DNA of 64,000 nt from Maritimibacter sp. HL-12 (GTDB lineage: Bacteria; Pseudomonadota; Alphaproteobacteria; Rhodobacterales; Rhodobacteraceae): positions 2,752,688-2,816,687 of the forward strand of contig NZ_FXBQ01000001.1 in NCBI RefSeq assembly GCF_900177545.1. The letters are read 5' to 3'. Numbering within the stretch: the stretch's first letter is position 1; each line of letters opens with the position of its first letter. A program made the translations under genes and the position numbers. Positions 54,230 to 61,185 of this stretch are shown in pieces. A model generated the notes under the pieces. That model was not told the DNA's origin and searched no databases. It saw only the letters and a program-made list of their open reading frames with translations.

Positions 54230-55330
54230 TTACTGCCCGTAGGTGGCGAGATCGACCTTGGCCCAGATCTCGTCCCAGGCGCGGGCGGCAAGGGCTTCCG
54301 GGTCTTCACCCACTTCTTCGACGATCGCTTCCCACTTCTCGACCAGTGCCGCAAACTCCGCCGAGAGCGGGTTTTCGGCGGCCTTGGCGGCCACGTCGGC
54401 CGCGGCGAAAGCTTCGGACGCGGCGAGGAAATCGGCCTCGGGCGTGATCACCTCGATATCGCTGTTGGCCTCGACCGCGGCGCGCGCCTCGGCCGGAAGC
54501 TGGAAGGCCCAGCGGTCGGTGAGTTGCGGGTCGCCCCGGTTGGCGGCTTTCACGAACTGGGTGCGCTGCTCCATCGACATGTCGTTCCAGGTGTCGAGCG
54601 CGGTGGTGAAGTTCGAGGTCACGTGGTAGGTGCCGAGCGGCACGTCGGTGACGTATTTCGCCACGTCGACCAGGCGGTAGGAGAGCATGTCGACGATCGA
54701 GGCCATGGTGCCGTCGATCGTGCCCTGGCTCATCGCCTCGAAGGTGTCGCCCACCGGCAGGTTCACCGGGGTGGCACCGAAGTTCTCGGCCCAGCGCGAG
54801 TAGGGCGCGCCGCCTGAACGAAGGCGCAGGCCGCGCAGGTCGTCCGCATTGCGCACCGGCTTGGTGGTGAGCAGAACGTAGACGTCCGACGAACCGGCCC
54901 CGAGGAACACCGCGCCGAATTCCTTGAACTCTTCCTGGCAGGGTGCGCAGGTGACGCCGAACTCGGTCATCGCCCAGGCCATCGCGTGCGGGCTGCGGCC
55001 GAGCAGTGCGAGGTCGCCTGCCACGCCGGTTTGCGGGAAATCGGCGGCGAAGTAGAGCGGCAGGGCGTTGCCGACGTTGGCGAGCCCGCTCTGCAGCGCG
55101 TCCTTCATCTGCGGCAGCGAGACCACCTCCGGGCCGAGCACCGTGCCGGTCATCGCGCCGCCGGATTCCTCTTCGAGGAAAGTGGCGAACTTCTGGTACA
55201 TGTAGTTGGCCGGGTGTGGCCCCGGCGCGGCCGGTGCCAGCAGCAGGTCTTGTGCCTGCGCGGCCCCGGAGATCGAGAGCGAGGCCGCAACCGCGAGTCC
55301 CGCGAGTTTGAACATTCGTGTCATTTTCAA
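54230..55330 (-). CDS. dctP: TRAP transporter solute-binding protein DctP
   Basis: This periplasmic solute receptor of the TRAP system has 366 aa. A signal peptide lies at 1-26 (AQA cleavage); the DctP-type Arg that binds the carboxylate is in LRGLRLRSGGAP (near residue 150). The context of feruloyl-CoA synthase and a crotonase suggests an aromatic acid such as ferulate or coumarate. The solute is inferred only. It is fourth in the operon, 20 bp after the amidohydrolase stop. Confidence 0.9.
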   Translation of the reverse strand: MKMTRMFKLAGLAVAASLSISGAAQAQDLLLAPAAPGPHPANYMYQKFATFLEEESGGAMTGTVLGPEVVSLPQMKDALQSGLANVGNALPLYFAADFPQTGVAGDLALLGRSPHAMAWAMTEFGVTCAPCQEEFKEFGAVFLGAGSSDVYVLLTTKPVRNADDLRGLRLRSGGAPYSRWAENFGATPVNLPVGDTFEAMSQGTIDGTMASIVDMLSYRLVDVAKYVTDVPLGTYHVTSNFTTALDTWNDMSMEQRTQFVKAANRGDPQLTDRWAFQLPAEARAAVEANSDIEVITPEADFLAASEAFAAADVAAKAAENPLSAEFAALVEKWEAIVEEVGEDPEALAARAWDEIWAKVDLATYGQ

Positions 55331-55350
55331 TCCTCCCTTGTTATCGCCCC

Positions 55351-56232
55351 TCAGAGACCGAACAGCCTCCGAGCGTTTTCTTTCAGGATGAGCGGGCGCA
55401 CCTCATCCCGAAACGGTGCGGTTTCGAAATCGGCCAGCCAGCGGTCGGGGGTGATCGCCGGCCAGTCGGACCCGAACAACATCTTCTTCTTCAGCAGTGA
55501 ATTCGCGTATTTGACCAGGATCTCGGGGAAATACTTCGGGCTCCAGCCCGAGAGGTCGATATAGACGTTGGGCTTGTGCTGGGCCACGCTCAGCGCCTCC
55601 TCCTGCCAGGGGAAGGCGGGGTGGGCCATGATGATCCGCAGGTCGGGAAAATCGACGGCGATATCGTCGATGTTCATCGGGTTGGAATACTTCAGCCGCA
55701 TCCCCATGCCGCCGCGCATCCCCGAACCCACGCCGGTTTGCCCGGTGTGGAACAGCGCCACCACGCCCTCCTCCTCGAGCACTTCGTAGAACGGGTAGGC
55801 CATCGGGTCGTTCGGCCAGAAGCCCTGGAACGTCGGGTGAAACTTGAAGCCGCGCACGCCGAAATCGCGGATCAGCCGGCGCGCCTCGCGGGCCGCCATC
55901 TTGCCTTTCCACGGGTCGATCGAGGCGAAGGGAATGAGGATATCGTCGTTCGCGGCGCAGATCTCGGCGACTTCCTCGTTGGAATAGCGCCGAAATCCGG
56001 TTTCGCGCTCGGCATCGACCGGGAAGATCACCGCGCCGATCCGCCGCTCGCGGTAATAGGCGGCCGTCTCCTGCACCGTGGGCAGCATCCCCTCGGCCCC
56101 GGCGGGATTGCGAAAATAGGCCGCCATGCCCTCCTGGAACTCGTTGTAGCCGTCGTCGCGGGCGTGGTTGCAGGGCTCCTCGGCGTGGGTGTGCACGTCG
56201 ATGGCGATCAGGTTGTCGATGTCGAGGCTCAT
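55351..56232 (-). CDS. Amidohydrolase-family protein (ACMSD-like TIM barrel)
   Basis: This 293-aa TIM-barrel hydrolase or decarboxylase has HTHAEEPC in its first strand (residues 14-16 H-T-H, metal ligands), FKFHPTFQG in the middle, IIMAHPAFPW, and GSDWPA near residue 258 with the catalytic Asp. This is the amidohydrolase-related (ACMSD/gamma-resorcylate) group, which acts on aromatic or muconic acids. It overlaps the marR stop by 4 bp and precedes dctP. It may process an aromatic acid product or hydrolyse an intermediate of the ferulate route. Confidence 0.82.
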   Translation of the reverse strand: MSLDIDNLIAIDVHTHAEEPCNHARDDGYNEFQEGMAAYFRNPAGAEGMLPTVQETAAYYRERRIGAVIFPVDAERETGFRRYSNEEVAEICAANDDILIPFASIDPWKGKMAAREARRLIRDFGVRGFKFHPTFQGFWPNDPMAYPFYEVLEEEGVVALFHTGQTGVGSGMRGGMGMRLKYSNPMNIDDIAVDFPDLRIIMAHPAFPWQEEALSVAQHKPNVYIDLSGWSPKYFPEILVKYANSLLKKKMLFGSDWPAITPDRWLADFETAPFRDEVRPLILKENARRLFGL

Positions 56233-56702
56233 GGCCGTGCCTCCGTTATGCCGGTGAATTTGCGCAGGAGCACCGCGAATTGCTCGAACTCGTCGTCGTC
56301 GAGCCGCGACCGCTCCGCCTTGTGAAAGTTGATCAACTCGTCGCGGTTTCTTTGCACGAAGGCCTTGCCGCTGCTGGTGAGCATCAGTCGCACCGAGCGG
56401 CGGTCGTCGGTCGGGGTGATCCGGCTGACGTATCCTGCGGCCACCAGCCGGGCGACGAGCTTGGTCATGTGCGCCGGCTTGATGTGCAAGGCCCGCGCGA
56501 TGGTGCCCTGCCTCAGCCCGGGGTTGAGATGGATCACCCAGAGCACGGTGAACTCTCCCGGCTTCATGTCATGCGCCGACAGGGCTTCGTAGAACTCCTC
56601 AAACACCTGCACCTGCGCGATCCGCAACAAGAAACCGAGCGAGCCGGCCATTTCGCCAAGCTCGATGCGGTCGTCGTCGATCGCGGCGGCGGTCTGGGTC
56701 AT
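56229..56702 (-). CDS. MarR-family regulator of the hydroxycinnamate operon
   Basis: This winged-helix dimeric repressor has 157 aa, with the MarR core at about residues 45-125 (LRQGTIARALHIKPAHMTKLVARL and the wing TPTDDRRSVRLMLT). It resembles regulators such as FerR and CouR that release DNA on binding hydroxycinnamoyl-CoA. The start at 56702 overlaps the crotonase stop. A 9-bp inverted repeat 830 bp away, in the divergent promoter, is the likely target. It is the second gene of the operon it probably controls. Confidence 0.87.
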   Translation of the reverse strand: MTQTAAAIDDDRIELGEMAGSLGFLLRIAQVQVFEEFYEALSAHDMKPGEFTVLWVIHLNPGLRQGTIARALHIKPAHMTKLVARLVAAGYVSRITPTDDRRSVRLMLTSSGKAFVQRNRDELINFHKAERSRLDDDEFEQFAVLLRKFTGITEARP

Positions 56703-57478
56703 GCTTCGCTCCCGGGGCGGGTGACCTTGCCGGCCTTCTTCTGCAAAAAGGCGTTGAGCCGTTCTTCGGCTTCCGGGCTGGTGGCGGTGAAGGAGGCGAT
56801 GAAACTTTCCACGAACAGCCCGTCGTCGGTGCCCATGTCCTGGATCCGGGGCAGGGCGTTGATGATCGCGTAGTTCGAGATTTCGGCGTTGGTGGCGGCG
56901 CGCGCGGCCAGTTCCACCGCGCGTTCCAGCGCCATGCCCTCGGGCACGACATATTGCACCAGGTTCCAGCGCTCGGCGGTCTCCACGTCGATCGCGCGTC
57001 CGGTCAGCATCATGTCGGTCATCCGCGCCAGCCCCATCAGCCGGGCCGAGCGCACCGAAGCACCGCCGCCCACGAAGATGCCGCGCTGGCCTTCGGGCAA
57101 GGCGAAAAACGCGGTGCTGTCGGCCACCCGCACCTGCAGCGAGGAGGCCAGTTCCAGCCCGCCGCCCACCACCGCGCCGTGCAGCGCGCCGAACCATGGC
57201 AGCTTGCCGCGATGCAGCCAGCCAAACACCTCGTGCCAGCGGCGCGAGCCGTGCACGCCCTCGAAAGGGGTTTTCTTCACATGTTCGGCAAGGTCGAGCC
57301 CGGCGCAGAAATGCGGACCATGGCCATGAATCACCCCGGCCTTGGCCTCTGCCTCGGCGCGGCGGATCGCACCGGCAAGCTCCTCGATGAAGGCATCCGA
57401 GATCGCGTTGCGTTTCTCGGGGCGGTTCAGCCCGAGCACAGCGACATCGCCTATGAGTTCATAGGTCAGGTAATCCAT
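56699..57478 (-). CDS. Crotonase/enoyl-CoA hydratase family protein
   Basis: This cytosolic CoA enzyme has 259 aa and the crotonase fold. It starts VAVLGLNRPEKRNAIS, and the oxyanion-hole segments are GPHFCAGLDLAEHV (near residue 53) and LPEGQRGIFVGGGAS (near 127). Paired across a shared promoter with a feruloyl-CoA synthase gene, it could be the hydratase/lyase that turns feruloyl-CoA into vanillin and acetyl-CoA, but key lyase residues cannot be judged by eye. It is the first gene of the minus-strand operon. Confidence 0.85.
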   Translation of the reverse strand: MDYLTYELIGDVAVLGLNRPEKRNAISDAFIEELAGAIRRAEAEAKAGVIHGHGPHFCAGLDLAEHVKKTPFEGVHGSRRWHEVFGWLHRGKLPWFGALHGAVVGGGLELASSLQVRVADSTAFFALPEGQRGIFVGGGASVRSARLMGLARMTDMMLTGRAIDVETAERWNLVQYVVPEGMALERAVELAARAATNAEISNYAIINALPRIQDMGTDDGLFVESFIASFTATSPEAEERLNAFLQKKAGKVTRPGSEA

Positions 57479-57533
57479 CAGCTTCCTCCCGCGCGACTTC
57501 TGTGAGTCGCTCTCCTGTTTTCACTATCTCGGG

Positions 57534-57557
57534 AAATAGTTTCCGCGTAAACTATTT
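57534..57557. promoter_or_regulatory. Inverted-repeat operator in the crotonase / feruloyl-CoA synthase promoter
   Basis: The 9-bp perfect arms AAATAGTTT (57534-57542) and AAACTATTT (57549-57557) are separated by 6 bp. It is AT-rich in a GC-rich region and lies midway in the 119-bp divergent gap, ideal for a MarR dimer regulating both directions. A second, overlapping ACTAT/ATAGT pair lies to its left. Confidence 0.78.
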
Positions 57558-57597
57558 TCTGCAAGAGAGTCGGCCGCAGAGCCGAAAGGGAGGATCC

Positions 57598-59430
57598 ATG
57601 ACCAAGCCGAGATTGCGGCCCGTAACACTGTGGAACGCCGAGATCCTGTGGGAAACCCGGCCCGACGGGGCGATGGAGGTGCGCCAGGCGGCCCCGCTGG
57701 GCGATCATCCGGCGACGATGTCGGAGCGGATCGAGCACTGGGCGCGCGAGCGGCCCGAGACCACCTGGATGGCCGAACGCGGCCCCGGCGGGGGCGACTG
57801 GCAGCGGGTGAGCTACGCCGAACTGCTCGCCGATGTCCGCGCCATCGGCCAGGCGCTGCTCGATCTGGATCTGTCGGTCGACCGCCCGCTGGTCATTCTC
57901 TCGGGCAACTCGATCCCGCATGCGCTGGTGGCGCTGGGCGCGCAATACGTGGGCATTCCCTCCGCCGCGCTGGCACCGGCCTATTCGCTGCTGTCCAAAG
58001 ACCACGGCAAGCTCAAGAGCATCCGCGACCAGATCACCCCGGGCGCGGTCTTCGCCGACGATCTCGACAATTTCGCGTCCGCCATCGACGCGGTCTTTGC
58101 CGATCTGCCCCGCCTCGGGGTGAGCGGGCCGGGGGCCGACTGGCCGGGCCTGCTCGCCACGCCCGTGACCGGGGCCGTGGCCGCCGCCCGCGCCGCCACC
58201 GGGCCCGATACCGTGGCCAAGTTCATGTTCACCTCCGGCACCACCGGCAACCCCAAGGCGGTGATCCAGACCCAGCGCATGCTCACCGCCAACATGGAGC
58301 AGGTCACCGATTGCTATGCCTACCTGCGCGACGAACCGCCGGTGATCCTCGACTGGGCACCATGGAACCACGTCGCCGCCGGCAACCTGATCTTCAACGT
58401 GGCGATCTACAACGGCGGCACGTTCCATATCGACGGCGGCCGCCCCACGCCCGACGGCATGAAGGAGACCATTCGCAATCTGCGCGAGATCGCCACCAAC
58501 TGGTATTGGAACGTGCCCGCGGGCTTCGACATGCTGCTCGAAGCCATGGCCGCCGACCGCGCGCTGGCCGCGCACTTCTTCCGCGATCTCAAGATCATGT
58601 ATTACGCCGGCGCGGCGATGGCCCAGCACACCTGGGACGCGCTCAAACAGGCCGCGATCGACACCACCGGCGAAGAGATCCTGCTCGCCACCGGGCTCGG
58701 TGCGACCGAGACCGCGCCGTTTGCGCTGTTCCAGACCGAGCCGCAGGCCAGCCCCGGCAACATCGGCATTCCGGCCAAGGGGTTGACGCTCAAGCTCGTG
58801 CCCAACGACGGCAAGTGGGAGGCGCGGATCAAGGGACCGAACGTCACGCCGGGGTACTGGCGCGACGAAAAGCTGACGGCGGAGGCCTTCGACGAGGAGG
58901 GCTACTACAAGCTCGGCGATGCGCTGCGCTTCGCGGTCGAGGGCGATCCCTCGAAGGGTTTCTTCTTCGATGGCCGGGTGGCGGAAAACTTCAAGATGTC
59001 GACCGGCACATGGGTGGCCGTGGGGGCGCTGCGCGCCAAGCTCACCGACGCGCTCGGCGGGCTCGCGCGCGACGCGGTGATCGTCGGCGAGGGCGAAGAT
59101 CACCTCGGCGCGCTTCTGGTGCCGTTCCGCCCCGCCTGCGAGCGCGTCGTGCCCGGGGGCGAGGCGATGGACGACGCCACGCTCTTCGCCCACCCCGATC
59201 TGCGCGCCGAGATCGCGCAGCGGCTAGCGGCGTATAACGCCACCGCAACGGGGTCGTCGCTGCGCATCCCGCGGGTGATCGTGATGGTCGAGCCGCTCGA
59301 TCTCGACCGCGGCGAGGTGACCGACAAGGGATCGGTCAACCAGCGCGCGGTGCGCAGCCACCGCCCGCACCTGGTGGCGATGCTCTACGCGGGCGATCCG
59401 CGCGTGATCCGGGAGCAGCGGCCGGGTTGA
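57598..59430 (+). CDS. fcs: Feruloyl-CoA synthase
   Basis: This AMP-forming acyl-CoA ligase has 610 aa. The P-loop-like motif MFTSGTTGNPKAV is near residue 211, then LDWAPWNHVAAGN, GLGATETAP and a C-terminal catalytic subdomain. The N-terminus ILWETRPDGAMEVRQAAPLGDHPATM, in pieces, and the length fit feruloyl-CoA synthases and not 4-coumarate ligases. It activates ferulate or related hydroxycinnamates for side-chain removal. The ATG at 57598 has GGGAGGATCC just upstream; upstream in-frame codons cross the operator and are not coding. Confidence 0.87.
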   Translation: MTKPRLRPVTLWNAEILWETRPDGAMEVRQAAPLGDHPATMSERIEHWARERPETTWMAERGPGGGDWQRVSYAELLADVRAIGQALLDLDLSVDRPLVILSGNSIPHALVALGAQYVGIPSAALAPAYSLLSKDHGKLKSIRDQITPGAVFADDLDNFASAIDAVFADLPRLGVSGPGADWPGLLATPVTGAVAAARAATGPDTVAKFMFTSGTTGNPKAVIQTQRMLTANMEQVTDCYAYLRDEPPVILDWAPWNHVAAGNLIFNVAIYNGGTFHIDGGRPTPDGMKETIRNLREIATNWYWNVPAGFDMLLEAMAADRALAAHFFRDLKIMYYAGAAMAQHTWDALKQAAIDTTGEEILLATGLGATETAPFALFQTEPQASPGNIGIPAKGLTLKLVPNDGKWEARIKGPNVTPGYWRDEKLTAEAFDEEGYYKLGDALRFAVEGDPSKGFFFDGRVAENFKMSTGTWVAVGALRAKLTDALGGLARDAVIVGEGEDHLGALLVPFRPACERVVPGGEAMDDATLFAHPDLRAEIAQRLAAYNATATGSSLRIPRVIVMVEPLDLDRGEVTDKGSVNQRAVRSHRPHLVAMLYAGDPRVIREQRPG

Positions 59431-59675
59431 TCCGCCCTTTCCGGTTTGCAATGGCTGCCGGTTTCGGTCGCGGTTTCGCGGGAGTGACATCCCCTTCGCT
59501 CGCCTGTTGGGTCTCCCTGTGCCCGCATGGGCCGCCAAGCGCCAAAGCGCGAATGAGCCTTAGCCACAAACGCGACATAATGTCGCCGCTTTCATTGACA
59601 ACGCGTCAAGATTCGGTGTTGGGTGGGGCAGGATGGAGCACGAACGCTTCTGCCTTGACGCAGGAGGATTTTTTT

Positions 59676-60425
59676 ATGTCATCAAACACGCCCTTATTTT
59701 ACAGATCGGTCGTTCCGCTTGACGTGAATCGCCACAAGGCCCTGCGGATTTCGCGACCGGACAGCCCGCTTGAGTTTGCCCGCACCGCGAACGTGATCCC
59801 GGCGCTGGTCGATGAATTCGAGCTTGCCCTTGCCGAACTGCCAATCGCCTTCCTGCCGGGTGCCGAGCAGCCGTCGGCGGTTTTTGTCACCGGGGCCGCA
59901 CCGGGGACCAACGCGTTCATCTCGGAAGACGGGCTTTGGAAGGGTGCCTATGTGCCCGCCTATCTGCGGCGCTACCCGTTCATCATCGGCGATGTGAACG
60001 AGGGCGAATCCATCCTTTGCATCGACGAGTCCTACGAGGGCCTTGGCGAGGAGGCGGGAGAACGGTTGTTCTCCGACACCGGGAGCCAGGAAGAACCCCT
60101 GGCGCAGGCCCTGACCCTCGCGCAAAGCTATCGCGATGCCGCGGCAAAGACCGAAACCTTCTGCGCGATGCTCCACGACTACGACCTTCTCCAACCCGCC
60201 ACGCTCGACACCACTGCCCCTGACGGGTCGAAGTCGGTCGTCTATGGTCTCCTGATCATCAACGAGGACGCCCTCGCAGCGCTGTCCGGAGATCAGCTTC
60301 AGGCCCTGAACGAGGCTGGATTTCTCAAGGCAATCTATACCCAGATTGCAAGCCTGCGGTCAGTCGAAAAACTGAACCCGGCGGCCCCCGTCGAAGAAGC
60401 CGCCAAGGGCAAGAAATCTGCCTGA
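59676..60425 (+). CDS. SapC-family protein
   Basis: This 249-aa protein of the SapC family is found in alphaproteobacteria and other Gram-negatives. The start FYRSVVPLDVNRHKALRI is typical, and LWKGAYVPAYLRRYPFI and ESILCIDESYEGLGEE are conserved pieces. SapC proteins are linked to surface layers or peptide transport only by neighbourhood; the function is unknown. A good ribosome site AGGAGG lies about 9 bp before the ATG at 59676. It precedes a small secreted protein and a giant adhesin gene, and may serve their surface assembly. Confidence 0.82.
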   Translation: MSSNTPLFYRSVVPLDVNRHKALRISRPDSPLEFARTANVIPALVDEFELALAELPIAFLPGAEQPSAVFVTGAAPGTNAFISEDGLWKGAYVPAYLRRYPFIIGDVNEGESILCIDESYEGLGEEAGERLFSDTGSQEEPLAQALTLAQSYRDAAAKTETFCAMLHDYDLLQPATLDTTAPDGSKSVVYGLLIINEDALAALSGDQLQALNEAGFLKAIYTQIASLRSVEKLNPAAPVEEAAKGKKSA

Positions 60426-60513
60426 CGTTTGATCGGGTTATCCGTTTTTCGAGTGATCGGTTTTTCTGTGCGTTTTAAGTGACCAATTTTTCAAACTTAA
60501 TCTGGAGTTTCAG

Positions 60514-61185
60514 ATGCCTGCTGCCAATTTTTTTCGTGCAATTCTTGCCATTTCTCTGACCGCCGTGATCGGGGTTTTTGCTCCGGTTTCTGCGGTGATG
60601 GCCCAGGCCTCTGCAACGCTCGATGCAACCGAAACCGCCGAAGCCGAACTCAAGGGGTTCCGCTCGGCAAGGTTCGGCATGGACGAGGAAGCGGTGCTCG
60701 AAGCGATCAAGGCCGATTTCGGACTTGAAGGCGAGGCGGTGAACATCGGTTCCAACACGGTCGAGCGCACCAGGGTCATCACCATTTCAGTGCCCGACAT
60801 CCTGCCCGACGGCGGCACCGCGCAGGTTTCCTACATATTCGGCTACAAGAGCAAGACTCTGATCCAGGTCGGTATCCTCTGGTCGGCGGCCACCGACGAG
60901 ACGATCACCGACGCCACGCTTTATGCGAACGGCGACCTCCTGCGCTCCTACCTCGCTTCCGCGGGCTACCGTTCCGACACGATCACGCGCGATGTCGTGC
61001 TCGACAATGGCGTGTTGCTGTTCCGTGGTTCGGATGCCTCGGGGCACACCGCGATCCTGCTCCTTCAGGGGCGGTTCGAGGGGGATGACAGCAATCTGAC
61101 ATTGCTGCCCGAAGCCCTGACTCTGCTCTACGCCGTGAATCCGGATGATCCGGATATTCTCACGATATCACCGGGGGATTTCTGA
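60514..61185 (+). CDS. Secreted protein of unknown function upstream of an adhesin
   Basis: This 223-aa protein has a signal peptide (residues 1-31, AVMAQ cleavage) and I recognise no family. The mature part starts with a helix (DATETAEAELKGFRSARFGMDEEAVLEAI in pieces), then alternating strands. The element FRSARFGMDEEAVLEAI resembles short repeats used by peptidoglycan- or periplasm-located proteins. The stop overlaps the next ATG by 1 bp, so it is coupled to the adhesin and may be its periplasmic chaperone or an export aid. Confidence 0.7.
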   Translation: MPAANFFRAILAISLTAVIGVFAPVSAVMAQASATLDATETAEAELKGFRSARFGMDEEAVLEAIKADFGLEGEAVNIGSNTVERTRVITISVPDILPDGGTAQVSYIFGYKSKTLIQVGILWSAATDETITDATLYANGDLLRSYLASAGYRSDTITRDVVLDNGVLLFRGSDASGHTAILLLQGRFEGDDSNLTLLPEALTLLYAVNPDDPDILTISPGDF

